Shown in pieces: positions 13,431 to 43,479 of a stretch of DNA of 64,000 bases. The stretch comes from Tubiluchus corallicola (Eukaryota > Priapulida > Priapulimorpha > Priapulimorphida > Tubiluchidae). The first letter of the stretch is position 1. Every line of letters begins with the position of its first letter. Position numbers and translations under genes: made by a program. The DNA lies in assembly GCA_030141605.1 (NCBI GenBank), contig JAQGDQ010000172.1, forward strand, positions 186,001 through 250,000, in the 5' to 3' direction. Under the pieces are notes generated by a model. The model did not search any database. It saw nothing but the letters and a program-made list of their open reading frames with translations, and was not told the origin of the DNA.

Positions 13431-14554
13431 TAAGCCAATAGGCCCGATAATAACATTGAGCAGATTTTACTGTAGGCCCTTTTCATCTTTATTTTTGCTG
13501 CTTTCGCCATTTTTCACATTTTTATTTTACCTACTTTTACTTTTGAATTTCCTTACGTATAAGTATATATTGCCTTTTAACGTTTTTTCACGTTTGCAAT
13601 GCTTCTGTTTTTCTTTATCTATGGATTTTATAATTCTCGTTTTCTTTAACTTATGTCTTTGTTAAGCTACATAAATCCCTGTTCTGTCCACAAATGTTTT
13701 AAATGGATGTAATAGCTAGTAGGCTATATGTGCCTATATATTACTACACTAGTAATATTTTCTAAGCGTTATCAGCTTCTTAAGACATCAAGTTTTGTGC
13801 ATCTGTTTGACCGACACTCATATGTGTCTGCTGTTTGCTCCTATTCTTCATGCGCTATGATTATCAAAGTAAAATCCATACTGATTAATTTTATTGTTTG
13901 ACGTTTCGCATGGCAAACAAAGACAACATATACAGAAATGAGTTGTCATCGAAGTGTGACACCTCAACACGTAATGAAATAATAACACTGCGCTCAGTCT
14001 AAATGGGCAGATTCAGTGAATGCGTATAAGAAGTCCAATGAAAATCAGTCAGTAGAGGTTATTCCCGCGGTCCATTTTATGTTTACTGCTACAATAACAT
14101 TTTGGTGGAGCTTGTGCGCCATAGTTTGAGACGTGTTATGCATTTGAAACTCTGATTACACCTTTTTTACGTTAGGATGAAAAAACGTCATAGAAAATTG
14201 AATTCAAAATGCATACTTATTTTATATGATCTTTTAAACTGCCTAGCTAGGTTTATAACTTTTTATAAAACCTATCAGAACAAAAATTATCAAGGCGTGA
14301 GTTAACAAGTAACGTTACGCAAAAAAAGTAACTTATAAGAGCAAAAAAAGTTTCGAAGACATCTTCTTGCACCTTTATTCAGCTAGAGCATACCATATTT
14401 ACCAGTAGGACTAGTCTTGTATGTTCAGGACGTCAAGAGACAAGAAATGATAGACCCACTAACACGCCGATTTTAATACATTTTTCTAATTTTTCTAAAA
14501 TTACAATTTACAATCTATTTATCTTAATTTTTACCAATTTTTATGGTAATCACC
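13431..14554. other. Gene-free stretch
   Basis: AT-rich with T-rich runs near 13480-13660. The open frame there is Phe/Leu-rich from the T runs. No gene supported. Confidence 0.5.
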
Positions 14555-14965
14555 CACTTCGCCAATGTTACGTGTCGCCAGCCTATCGTTTCGCCTGTCT
14601 ATCATTTCGCCAGTGCATCTTTTCACCAGCCTATCATTTCGCCAGTTTATCTTTTCACCAGTCTAAAATGTTGCCAATCTATATTTTCGCCAGTTGTAAT
14701 TAGAAATATGCAATAAGTAAATAGTAGTACACTTCGCTTGTGCATCATTTCCGCCAGTGTATCATTTCGACAGTGTATCATTTCGTCAGTTGTAGTTAGA
14801 AATAGTGCAGTAAGTCTCTAAATAGTAGTACTTAGAGCCAATGCCTCATTTCGCTAGTGCATCACTTCACCAGTTGTAATTAGAAATAGTGCAAGCAAGT
14901 ATTTAAATAGTAGTACACTTCACCAGTGCATCATTTTGCCAGTAGTTATTGGAAATAGTACAATA
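14555..14965. repeat. Second TTCGCCAGT-core minisatellite block
   Basis: Units of the type TATCATTTCGCCAGT occur about every 18-20 bases in the first part. A longer unit then repeats about three times and contains CAGTTGTAATTAGAAATA followed by AAATAGTAGTAC. The core matches the block at 4228-4990, so the two blocks share an origin. Confidence 0.7.
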
Positions 14966-16361
14966 CACATTTAAATTGATGTACAGACTGTTACGCTGGC
15001 GAAACGCCATTTAAATTCAACCCACCCCTCTACATTGTGATGGTGTCGTCCGTAAAAAGCCATTACGTAGTGGCGTTGAATACCAGGTATAAAACGCGAC
15101 GCTATGGAATGGTGTCGTCGTTTCAGTCGAACGTATTCCATCTTAGCATCTGTTTGGTAATGACAACCAACGTATGGATTAGATACATTATAACTTCACT
15201 TTTACATATTTTTTACCGTTCTTGTCAGTTCCGTTTTTTTGTGCCGTGACAGCGAATCAGCACTGTCCGGTCAACATTATAATATAATGGGCATTGATGG
15301 CGATTGTCCAGTCAGTTGCTTAGGCACTTTTCATATTTAGGTGAATTCTGTATTTAATATATATGTAAAACATTATGATGTCTTTTAAACCCTTTGTGAA
15401 CAGAAGCTGTGAATCGTACAGAGACGTTCCATACATCACTGGATTCCCCGCGACACGTAGAATCAGATGCGCCATGAAGTCGGGTCAAAAAATGACGATA
15501 AGTAGGATTGTGCATACCCTAATTGCAAGCATTCAGAATCGGGTGTTCTTTTCATTCTACGATGGTTAGTTTCCGAGATACAGCTTTTAATAACTTAACT
15601 AAAGGATTTAATTATACAAAGGACTTTGCCTTGTCTACTTGACGCTATAAAATTTGCTAGTTTTGAAGGTTCGACTTCAAGACTTCAGAAATTTCAAGAC
15701 CTTTTGACTCCCCAAAACCGCAAATTTGGAAGCCTATAACTCCCCTACCCGTGAGCCCTCCTCAGAGACGTGATGCAATAATCCGCAATTATCAGTTTCT
15801 GTCCAAGCTATTAGGTTGGCGTTTTTAAGACCTTAAATATGGTTGAAATTTCATATGACGTAAGTGTTATAGCATCTTTGAACATACATTTTCACGCATC
15901 TATTATATAGTCGTCAAACAATGCATATTACATAATATAACTGAAACCAAAATAATGGATAAAATTAAAGAATTTTTATGCGTATCTTAGCTTTGCGTGG
16001 CTACAAATCATAGAATCGGATTTTCAATACAATTGTCATTTGAACCATAGTACATGTATATGACCTATTTTAAACTGAATGCCTGCACATTATCTTAATA
16101 TGCCTTTTTAGATATTAAAGGTGGAATTGTTTCATAAATTTCAAGGTGACACACTTTCATGAAAACTGTAATACATGCTTTTGTGAAGCCATAATGGCTA
16201 TTCAAAACACATAAATCACCATGACGCAAAATTAAAAATTAAATTCACCATGGGCGAATTTCAAAAGACAGTCTAATGCGTATATCATAGGCGTACATAC
16301 ATTGGCAACCGTGTGACATTTCAGTTAACAATAAGCAATTATTTCACAAGAGTGAAAGCGC
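14966..16361. other. Gene-free stretch upstream of the first channel gene
   Basis: No coding exon recognised. The reading frame of the downstream channel is open from 16365 but contains no ATG before 16458, so this end of the stretch is probably 5' untranslated sequence or holds the end of an untranslated-leader intron. Confidence 0.5.
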
Positions 16362-16457
16362 TAAATAGACGTTAAAGAAGAGCAGACATGGGACATTGTT
16401 GTTCTTCGTGATGATGGCGTCTGCTCAGCTTTAGATGACACAGAAATAATCACGAAA

Positions 16458-18092
16458 ATGTACGAAAAAGCAAAAGTGCAATACGAAGAGCACAACGCAA
16501 AGAAACTCCTGGAAGACTTTGCCGACAACGCGAACACCCATGGGATTAGTATCATCAAAAGAGCGAAAACGCACTGGGAAAAATGCATTTGGGCAATTCT
16601 AGTACTGTTCGCCCTAGTCATGTTCACGTACAACAGCTTCAACTTTCTGCAAAAATACTTGTCGGTTCCTGTTGGAACGAAAGTGTCTATAACGTGCAGC
16701 CAGCAGCCAATTTTTCCTGCGTTGACGATATGCAAGTGTAACCAGATGGACGTTGTCACCATGCTGAAACACCTAACCCAGAGCGTTGAGGAAGGTAACT
16801 ATAGCGTTCCTGATGCATTTAGAAGAGCCTTCTTTGAAAGACGACATCAGGGTCCATCTCAGCAACCCGGAAACGACAGCAAAGTAAGAGTCTCAAAGTG
16901 CGGGTTTGGAGATAACGAGGCTGGAGGCTGCAGAGTAATTCGTGAGTTTCAGCATCCATTGCACGGTCCATGCGTGACTCTATATCCTCCCGAGGAAGAA
17001 CTTATTGATGGTAAGTACGCCAGAGAAGTTGGACGAGTTTCCAGACTGATGGTAAATGCGTTGTTGGCACCTGAAGACTTGATCACATTTAATTCGGGCA
17101 ACATCTCCAATCCAAAGAATTTCACCACCATGCCCACAGCTCATTTCTTTGCAGCACACCCACCAGATGTACATCCCGTAAATGAAATCTTTCTAGCGCC
17201 AGCCGGTTCTGCGATTCAGCTTAGAATAACTAACAGGACATTTTCTTTTCTGAACACAGCTAATATGCTATGCATTGATTATGAGCAGTTACCTCTGGAA
17301 GAAAAATTAAACTATTATGATGCCTACAGTGCCCACTATGGAGTATCCTATACAAGAGATACTTGTATCAAGACATGCAAACAGAAGAAAGCTTTAAAGA
17401 ACTGTCAATGCGCAATACACCAAGTTCCGCTAACGACTGAGTACGTGCGTCATGTCACCGGAAAAGACATGGTTCCATACTGCGTTGACGTCTGTAATTT
17501 CACCATGTATCAAAGATATCGAAGAAATGACTCTTCAGTACAAATGTGTGGATGCGTCAACGCTTACGTTGAGAAAAACGATGAGATCTGCGAATGCCCT
17601 GTGCCTTGTACCATGGTGATGTATGATCAGATTTTTAATTCCTACGGAGGAGACCTCATAAATGTTGAATCGCCTGCAATTGAATCAATGGTAATGGCTA
17701 ACATGATTAAGGTTGCGGAAAATATGAATTTGACGACTCTTTCTGACAAACTTCGAGGACGATGGAATCAGTACTTTACTGAAAACCGAACAATTGATCT
17801 AGTCTACAGAATGTTTCAGGACTATTCAAAATTCCACATCTCTCTTGATACTTATTTTGAAATATACGTGGAACGCCCAATGACAACTAAATCCGAGGAC
17901 TACGTTACGTACGAGCTTTCAGATTTTGGTGCCGACGTAGGGGGCGTTGCGGGACTTTATGTTGGAATGTCTATCTTGGCGTTCTTTGAGTGGTGCCATC
18001 TCGTGGTACATTTGATAAAACTTGCCGCTAGACGTTTCAGCGCCGTACACGTTGTTGACAATCAAGTGCGGAAAATCGAGCCACCTTATTGA
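16458..18092 (+). CDS. DEG/ENaC-family cation channel subunit, intronless (DEG1)
   Basis: This 544-residue protein is a sodium-permeable channel subunit of the degenerin/ENaC/ASIC family, which works as a plasma-membrane trimer. The N-terminal cytoplasmic part has the conserved His-Gly gating pair at 28-29. Transmembrane segment 1 is about 43-63 and is followed by FPALTIC at 86-92. The large extracellular domain is Cys-rich, with the family pattern YTRDTCIKTC and CQC near the palm and thumb. Before and in the second membrane segment, ADVGGVAGLYVGMS holds the GxS selectivity filter as G-M-S at 503-505. Length is normal for the family and the whole protein is one exon. The start is the first ATG; the frame is open about 30 codons further upstream without an ATG. 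AATAAA lies at 18580-18585. The activating stimulus (peptide, acid, force) cannot be read from the sequence. Its close paralogue is at 47706-49352. Confidence 0.94.
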   Translation: MYEKAKVQYEEHNAKKLLEDFADNANTHGISIIKRAKTHWEKCIWAILVLFALVMFTYNSFNFLQKYLSVPVGTKVSITCSQQPIFPALTICKCNQMDVVTMLKHLTQSVEEGNYSVPDAFRRAFFERRHQGPSQQPGNDSKVRVSKCGFGDNEAGGCRVIREFQHPLHGPCVTLYPPEEELIDGKYAREVGRVSRLMVNALLAPEDLITFNSGNISNPKNFTTMPTAHFFAAHPPDVHPVNEIFLAPAGSAIQLRITNRTFSFLNTANMLCIDYEQLPLEEKLNYYDAYSAHYGVSYTRDTCIKTCKQKKALKNCQCAIHQVPLTTEYVRHVTGKDMVPYCVDVCNFTMYQRYRRNDSSVQMCGCVNAYVEKNDEICECPVPCTMVMYDQIFNSYGGDLINVESPAIESMVMANMIKVAENMNLTTLSDKLRGRWNQYFTENRTIDLVYRMFQDYSKFHISLDTYFEIYVERPMTTKSEDYVTYELSDFGADVGGVAGLYVGMSILAFFEWCHLVVHLIKLAARRFSAVHVVDNQVRKIEPPY

Positions 18093-19382
18093 GTTTGTTA
18101 TATCTACGGATTTGCAATGTCAAGTCAACGGGGCAAAACAACAAATCTGCAAGGTCAACACTCTTTATCTAAACATTAGACAAAACTTAGTCAAAACAAC
18201 AACAGTGTAAGTTAACTGAATCATATTCACGACTTTTATTATAGGTGATAATCATCGTCTAACGAAAACCTTACACATTTATAAGTATTACAGACAAAGT
18301 ACACGATAGGACACAACTTGATACTATAAAAAATCCGCATCTTTGACTATTTTTGTTGCAGAGGTCATAACCACCGATACCAATGGGTTGTGCATCTACC
18401 AAAATAATGCCCACGTAGTATAAAATTGTGACAAACATGTATGGCAATTTGTTCACTAGTGTAACAAGAACATACACACTTTGGTGAACAAAGCTGTTAT
18501 ATAACCATCAAGAATGTTAAGCTTTTATTGTCGTGAACTTAGGGATGGTTTAACTAAATCAAAGGTAGGTTAACAGGGTAATAAAACTACAGAACTGCTT
18601 AATTTATGCTGATATTTGTGTATTTTAGCAACTAATTTGTCAGCTTTGCAAGCTTTATAATTTTGTAGGAATTTATATCCTTGATGGCGTAATCAGGAAA
18701 ATAAGGTTAAACACCCAGTATCATTTCAGACGAACGTAATGATGAATTAAATCAAATAAATCAAAGTTCAAAGTTTAATTAATACAAGGGTGGCTGACTC
18801 GATAACTTACGTTCATTCGCCACCTCCTCACCTATATATAGTAATAAAAAGTAATATTATTATGTTATATTTTGTTTCAGTTGTTTTGACATTGTACTAA
18901 TATTTTTTATTAACAATGAAGAATGAACGAATTCCAATCTTAAAAAATCTAGTTCGTGTGCGATCAAATGGAATAATTTAAAATTTGGAGTTTATTAGTT
19001 GAAAAATTTGTAGAATTGTATGCATATTAGAAAGAAAAACTCTAGTAATACCGATACTGTAGTATAGAAAATCTTTTAGCATATATTTTATGTAAATACA
19101 TCCACTGCTCGCATTATAAGTTTTGTGTTTTTTTCATGTTACGAACGTGTTCAGCTTTGTCAGTTATTTAAGCCTAATCAAACATTGCCTACTTCTGTAA
19201 TACTGAAGTAGAAATGCTTTTACAATATCGAAAACAACAAGGATAAGACAACAACGCCAGAATAATCGTACCGTCACTGCTACGGCCACAACAAAACAAA
19301 AACCAAACCACAACAATAGCAATACGAATGACAATTACAACAACACTAATACTGACGCTGATAACAACGAAGACAATAACAG
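18093..19382. other. Intergenic stretch
   Basis: Sequence 3' of DEG1, with a candidate polyadenylation signal AATAAA at 18580-18585. No further gene seen. Confidence 0.55.
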
Positions 19383-19715
19383 CAGCTGTAGCTATCAATC
19401 AACCAACCAAATGATCAACCGACCGACTGATCGACCACCCACTCACCAACCAACTAACTAACCAACTGGCAATTCAACAAACCAATCACCATACCAGACA
19501 ATCAATCAAAACCAATCAACCGACCTATCAACAAAAAAATCGATAGATCGCCTGACCGACCACCCAACCGGCCAAATAACTAACCAACCGACCAACTAAA
19601 TAAGCAAGTAGCCAACTAACCAGCTAGCCAGCCACCCTGCCCGCCAACCAGTCAACTGCCAGCCAGCCTACCAGCCAGTAAGGAAAACAGCCAACCAAAC
19701 AACCAACAAACCAAC
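19383..19715. repeat. Diverged AACC/ACCA tetranucleotide tract upstream of gene A
   Basis: A tract of CCAA and CCGA-type 4-base units with many substitutions. A tract of the same type lies at 25880-26120 upstream of gene B. Each sits directly before the homologous segment described at 19727-20130 and 26137-26500, so the tract was probably part of the duplicated unit. Confidence 0.8.
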
Positions 19716-19726
19716 CGACATGTCAT

Positions 19727-20130
19727 TTGTATTTCACGTTAATACCAGATTTCAGTGTTAAATTTGCAATTAACACCGCCGCTATTATTTATTCTTCGGG
19801 ATTCAATTCTGATGAAGCCAATTTTAACTTCGTGGCTCGCCGACAGTTGCTTCCTGTAAAAAAGCATGCCGCCATTAAAATTATTCAAAGTATTACATTC
19901 AATTCATTGCATTTACAGTGGTAGAACCATATCGATGTTCATTGTTCAGCTACACTGACAAAGAATTCGTCGATTTGTAAAACAAAAGCTCCACACGCAT
20001 TTCCGTTTTCGGTAGCTAAGCATCAAAAATACTGAATTATATGTAATCCGTTTGATTTTATATAATTAGGTATCCAGTACATAAATCAAGGTGCAAGGTT
20101 TATATGTGTAGTTCGTGTTGGCGATTGTGT
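19727..20130. repeat. Upstream duplicated segment, copy 1 (before gene A)
   Basis: This segment aligns with 26137-26500. Both contain GAAGCCAATTTTA-type sequence, then AAGCACCAAAAAT/AAGCATCAAAAAT, TATATGTAATC and CGTG.TGGCGA/GGTGAC. The frames 19727-19924 and 26137-26322 translate to related peptides, but these look like parts of a dispersed repeat and not exons, with no splice link to genes A and B. It marks how far the gene duplication extends upstream. Confidence 0.6.
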
Positions 20131-20478
20131 GAAAATATTAAAAACAAGTATTTAAATTAAGATATTGAAGTGTAAGCAATAAAATGAGTTTACAATGTCC
20201 ATTTTGCTATATATTTATGAAGTTTGTATTTTTTAGTTAGCAAAACTTGATATTTCGGAGCTAATCTGAAATATTTCATTTATTTATGTAATTCACGTTG
20301 CTCAGCAAGTCCGTATCAACCAGACCTACCTGATTGAAAGACTCTCTCACTGACTTACTTGCTGATCAATCGAACAACCAACCGACTGATGGACTGACCG
20401 TTTGACAGACCAAACAAAGTGAAAATATGTATTGGCAACATGTATGTTGATATTTAAAGGTCTTTTTGTGCACTTCAG

Positions 20479-25191
<4,713 letters not shown>

Positions 25192-25879
25192 GTATTGTAA
25201 AATGCTAAATGATTTTGTAAAAAGACAGCGGTATGCTTATGAATATTAACAAGTGACCCGAAAACATATTACATTTAATTAATATTACATTAAATATACT
25301 GTTAAATATTTAAATTGTCTTACGCATTTTCGTGAAAACAAAGACCTGATTATCTGAAATCTAATAAGATTATAATAAGCATGTTTGTGCATACATTTGT
25401 GCATATTACAACTTCCATTTCTTTCAAAATAGCATCCTATTATTAAAAAACAGTTTTTTTGATGTAATAAGAACAAATAATTTTTTCATGGTCCTCAGAA
25501 CGAGAAAAAACGTTATTAGAAAATTGTGTTCTGTGGGAATCAGCTAAAATTATGCGCGCATTTTATTTAACTCTCGATTCGGTTAACACAAAATTCTATG
25601 TATTTTTAGTAAAAGGAAGGATATGCCAAAAATGATCTTATCATTCATAATAGACATTACAAATGCAAGTCAGCATATCTAAAATAAACAAAATTTGACA
25701 TATTGTGCGTGGATTAGACTATCATACTGTATTATTAATAAAACAATGCAAATACATTTCGGATACTGTAGTGAAAATTTGAATGAATCTTGTGCATTAT
25801 TTCTGCATACAAAAGATGATTCAGACAGCTACACTGTAGCACCGCAAATAGCAAATGAGCACGGAAACGTTCCATGCAT
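25192..25879. other. Spacer between genes A and B
   Basis: The 3' flank of gene A. I see no clear AATAAA in the first 200 bases after the stop. No other gene recognised. Confidence 0.5.
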
Positions 25880-26120
25880 GATCAATAAACAAACCGACCG
25901 ACAAACTAACTAAACAAACAAGCAACGTACCAACCAATCAACCAACTAACCAGTGTTACAATTAACAACCTAACAAACCACCCAACCAACCAAAACAAAC
26001 TAACCGACCAGCCAGCCAACCAGTCAGCCGACAAACCAACCAAAACAAACTAACCTGCCAGTCAGCCAACCAGTCAGCCGACCAACTAACCAGCCAAACA
26101 AAACCAAGCAACTAATCAAC
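25880..26120. repeat. Diverged AACC/ACCA tract upstream of gene B
   Basis: Counterpart of the tract at 19383-19715. It includes an internal near-repeat of about 60 bases (CCAACCAAAACAAACTAACC occurs twice, near 25985 and 26035). Confidence 0.8.
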
Positions 26121-26136
26121 AACTAACTATTTCCCT

Positions 26137-26500
26137 TTGGCGTCATTCCGTCAATTTGCACTTGATTCTGCCGCCATTGTTAATTCTTCCGCAATCAGTT
26201 CTGGTGAAGCCAATTTTAGCTTTGTAGACAACCCGACAGCATTTTCTCAGTATAATAGAATGCCGTCAGCAATATTATTCAAAGCATTATGTTCAACTCT
26301 CAAAGAAGTCATGGATTTTTAAACAAAAGCATATTGAGCAATTTCATTTCAGTAACTAAGCACCAAAAATGCTCATATACATTTATATGTAATCTACACA
26401 GTTTTACATAGTTATGAATCGTAGAGAATACATTTACACGTGCAATTCGTGATGGTGACTGTGTGTAAATTACAAAAAATAAAAATATTAAAATAAACAT
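26137..26500. repeat. Upstream duplicated segment, copy 2 (before gene B)
   Basis: Aligns with 19727-20130, as described there. It lies a similar distance upstream of the gene B signal-peptide exon, consistent with one tandem duplication that covered gene and upstream DNA. Confidence 0.6.
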
Positions 26501-27086
26501 ACTAAAATGTAAGTAATATACCTGAGTAGTAGCTTTTGCTTCTCATAATGTGTTCTTATTATGAAAATGACAGTAAAGTATTTCAAAGATTATTTTGTTC
26601 TTTCTGCTGAAATAAAACGTGGAATACCTTTACCTGATGTGTGTATTGTGATGCGAAATGAAAGACAAATATAAAAAAATTAAACATTTTAAGGCAAAAT
26701 TAGAACCTTTTTTCAGCTGTTAACATATTTCCAGTTGCTTACATGACAGTGTGTTTTTTCAACTATTTGCGCAATCAAATAAGCCGAATATTTGACAGCC
26801 AGCCACTACTCAAACAGTCTACCTACAAACAATTTATTCACATACTTTTGAATAAGTAAACAACCATCTACCTAAGTATTTCCACCGATCAGCCCACTTA
26901 CCTGTCTGATCGAGCCACCTACTAACTTATTGAGCAAAATGATTTACTAACCGTCTGATGGACCAATAGCCCAACAAAACAAATAGCCTACTTAGAGCGC
27001 GAATCGTGAAAATAGATACATAGTACATACTGACCTAAAGAGAAGTTTTGATATTAAAATGTCATTTTGTGCACTTCAGAGTTGAG

Positions 27087-39947
<12,861 letters not shown>

Positions 39948-39948
<1 letters not shown>

Positions 39949-39953
39949 ATAAA
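39948..39953 (+). promoter_or_regulatory. Polyadenylation signal overlapping the gene B stop
   Basis: AATAAA starts on the last base of the TGA stop codon. A second AATAAA lies near 40038. If the first is used, the 3' untranslated region would be only some tens of bases long. Confidence 0.45.
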
Positions 39954-40237
39954 CGTTCTAAAATGCGAAATGATTTGCAAAAGTAAAGAGATCTCTTTAT
40001 AATTGTTATTAGCAAGTGACCCAGAGAAGCCAGCGTGAATAAAACATCACTATGGAACTTGTATTTAAATTTTCACGTATATTCCCAAAATTTATTGTTG
40101 AGAAAGGAATGTGAGCGTAGGAAAAAAGCTCATGCATTATAAAGCGTGCATTAAATGAAGTGTTATGAGATTACAATTATAAATTTCTAAGTAAATTTAC
40201 AACTTGTGCTTTTTCAAAATAGATTCTTTTAACAAAA

Positions 40238-40690
40238 ACTGTAAAGGAAACCGAACCTCATCTTAAACTGTAGTTCAAAACAATCTACCATATAAATTGT
40301 TGAAATGCTATTTTGTCAAGAATGACTTTCGTAAAAGAATTATTATATGTACATTAAGTGTTTTGGTTATTTTAATTATTGTTTTAGAATAGTCTGTCGC
40401 TATTGCCAACTATCAGGGCCAATCATAAATGTCACTGACTGATATACAGCTTCAATTCGTGGACGCAACATACAATTACATACATTGTATCCCAGAGCAT
40501 GTATTGTTTTAATGCTGGTGAATAAATATTTTATCCATCTATCTATTTGCACAGAATGGTAGTAAACACGTTCGCGAGACTAGGTTAATTCTTTGCTGTT
40601 AGGTGGACACTAGCGCCTGCATGTCAGAAACGCCTTGCAGGGGAAAAGGTGCTGTACAGTTCAGAGCTGTTCATTTGTGACTTAGCATTT
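40238..40690. repeat. Local repeat, copy 2 (downstream of gene B)
   Basis: Counterpart of 36640-36910, longer by insertions near the middle. The insertion near 40380-40560 ends in a GAATAAATATTTTATCC-like A/T-rich end that may be a separate small retroelement tail. Confidence 0.65.
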
Positions 40691-41077
40691 GGCCGGTCGT
40701 CTCTATCCTGACTCCGCCTTTAGTAACATTCTTATAAGCGACAATTAGCTTTAACCCGATACAAACCTGTTAGCGAAAAACGCAAAACTAGAAACAGCCA
40801 CACCAAAAAACGAAAAAACCACAGAAGAAAGGAAAGCGTTGTGATCATTACGCAATTGATTTGATGGGATTTCACAGGAAACACGCGAAACTTACGACGC
40901 ATGCATTTTTGTTGCTCTGATTGTCACTGCGTTTACTAATTTTTTGCGCAAACTAATAGTGGAAAGTTGTATGTACATGTGCATAAACTTATGCATAACA
41001 TGAATATGTGAGAATTTTGGTGAAAATTCAAATGGTTTTTGAATTATTAACGAAAAATTATTAAAAAATTAGCAAAG
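40691..41077. other. Stretch before the second LINE
   Basis: No gene recognised. It may include the 5' untranslated part of the LINE that follows. Confidence 0.4.
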
Positions 41078-42948
41078 GTGCAATCTAGTCAACTGGAACT
41101 AGTACGACGATTCCTGTTATCTGTATACACACCGACGCATCATCAGCTAGGACAATGGATCTGTCCCAAAACGTTAATTGAGCTAACCAGTCCAATACCT
41201 CTCTCTAAACCGCAGACAAAGACCAGAAAAAGTTGTCAAAAATGCAAAACCATACAACAAAAATTAAAGCTTCGAGCGTGTGGAGAAAAGTTTTGCGACA
41301 AGTGCTACAATAAACAGTACGGCAATACACTCATTAAACAGACTGAAACAAATCATAAATCGTCAAATTATGAAGCAGATTTTGTCAACCACAGCATAAT
41401 CGTTGATTATGAATTCCCAAACATTGGTGGTGATCAGGACCATAAGAACTCGTCTAAAAACCAACCAGCGCTGATGTTTGTGGATCCCCAGACATCAGAT
41501 AACGAGTCAGAATCCGAATATGACACTACGCCAGAAACAGAAAAGTCGTTTCTATTAACATGTATTAATCCGCAGCTACTAGATTCTAACACGGAAAGTG
41601 AGTTTGCGGGCGACTCGCATGTGAATACTCTAGTTGATGGAAAACAAACAACGCCATCCATTTCTAACTGCCTTGATGATCTGCCTGAACATGACGGTAT
41701 TTTCCAAAAACAGTCTGCATCGGAAGTTACGCAGAACAAACAACACTGAATAAAGAAATTACCAGACTGCACAACCTCATGGAAGTACAACAAAGTGCGA
41801 CTCAAACATCAAGTGAGCTTGACTTAAGACTACTACATAGAAAAATCGACAAACTCAGTTACTATCTACAAAATGAGTCGCCGCAAAGTGTATGGCAAAA
41901 AATAAATGAGACTGAAGAATGACTGAGTAGAAAAATAGAAAAGTTGTATAGCCTCATGACACAACGGACGTGCGGAGATGAGCATTTGATATTAAAGACG
42001 GTTACAGCTTTTCACTACAGGCAAAAGAAAAAGCAGACAGACCAGCTGCTGAAACAATGAATGTGACAGTGAATGGAAAGAACGTGTATAATGAAGTACC
42101 AAATAGCGTAAACACAAACGCAGTTGCCTCCACATCAAACAATAACATAACAGGGTGTGAGCTTAGCGACACGAAACTGACTACATCGTGTCCGCAGAAC
42201 ACCAAAACCGACAATGCGGAGAAACCAAAGCCGCGAACATGCAAAAGAAAAAATGCAAACAGAAACATTAATCTGGGGTGATTCCCGAACCGCTTACTTG
42301 AATCCTCAAGAAATAGCCAAAAATCTACAAGTGCATTCTTACAGAGGGATAAATCTGACCGAAATGACAACATTCGTACAATACCAATACCCAGAGAAGA
42401 AATTAGAAAACGTTATCATAACGCGTGGAATCAGTGACGTAAGACATATTCAACAAAAATGAGAAAACGACCAGAACGCTCGCCTAGACGAAATACTCAA
42501 GTCACTAACAAGCCAAATGGAACAATGCTTTGTAGGTGTAAAAAATAAGTTTAACCCTTGTAATGTTTTTGTATGCAATATCCCATTTGTAAAGACAAAC
42601 AAACATCCAACTGCTAAACCCATGAATATAAGTTCAGTAGTAAACAGAGTGTTACGATTATTTAACAGTGAACTAGAAACTCTGACAACTAAAACTAAGA
42701 CTATTTTGTGCAATTTGCAATGTCATTTTGAAGATGATAATTTAATTGTGAGAGACGGATTACACCTGAGTAGATTAGGTGTACAAAAGTTGCGAGAATA
42801 CATAAACTTTGTCTGTTTAACGACCCAAATCGCTGGTATAGGGTTAAGACCAGTCAAGAGAAAGGCACAGCTATTCCTGGCTTTACACAATATAATTAAA
42901 AACCAGCTACTTAAGCAAATGCAGCTAAGACGTTACCATTATTACTAA
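41078..42948 (+). pseudogene. CR1-like ORF1 remnant with zinc-finger-like and esterase-like domains
   Basis: The first frame (to 41749) has a Cys cluster CQKCK, then RACGEKFCDKCYN, which looks like a small zinc finger, followed by a Ser/Glu-rich region. After breaks, WGDSRTAYL near 42280 gives the GDS nucleophile block. DGLHLSRLG at 42754-42780 gives the Asp-x-x-His block of SGNH hydrolases. A TGA near 42460 splits the esterase. The order fits ORF1 proteins of CR1-type LINEs. Confidence 0.75.
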
Positions 42949-43479
42949 CTCGAGTAATTTATTCAAATGATTCTGATAAAACTTTAGCTGATACTGAGCT
43001 CATTGAAAAAGAAGCATTAAAATCAGAAATTGAAAATCTGTTTACCGGACTAGTAAAAGAATTCATAAGTTTGTATAAAATTGAAAAACTATTAGACAGC
43101 TCATGTAAAATGACACGCATGAACTAAGCTGTAAAGAACTGTAATAAGCGTGATATATACATACATTTTAACATGAATTTTAAATGAAGAATTTTATTTG
43201 AAAGTTTTACTCAAAATAAACGAATATTGTGTAAAGAATGTACAAACTTAAGACAGATGCCAATCTCTGACACGCCGAAACGTGTACGCACGTCTCGTTT
43301 TGTAATAATATCTCAAAATCGGGTCGAAAATAACTCGTGCGTAAATTTTTGCATTTTTGCTCCTATTTTACAGTATTCATATGTGAGAAAGTGCACACTT
43401 TAAGATCTAGAGATTTATACTACAAACTTCACTACTCCCCTTCTTTATTAAACTGGATTAAAAGTAATTGTAACAGTGA

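Noticed and set aside
16361-16762. 133-codon minus-strand frame over the DEG1 start
   Set aside because: Antisense shadow of the DEG1 coding region without any domain.
41434-41805. 123-codon minus-strand frame
   Set aside because: Shadow of the LINE ORF1 frame on the plus strand.
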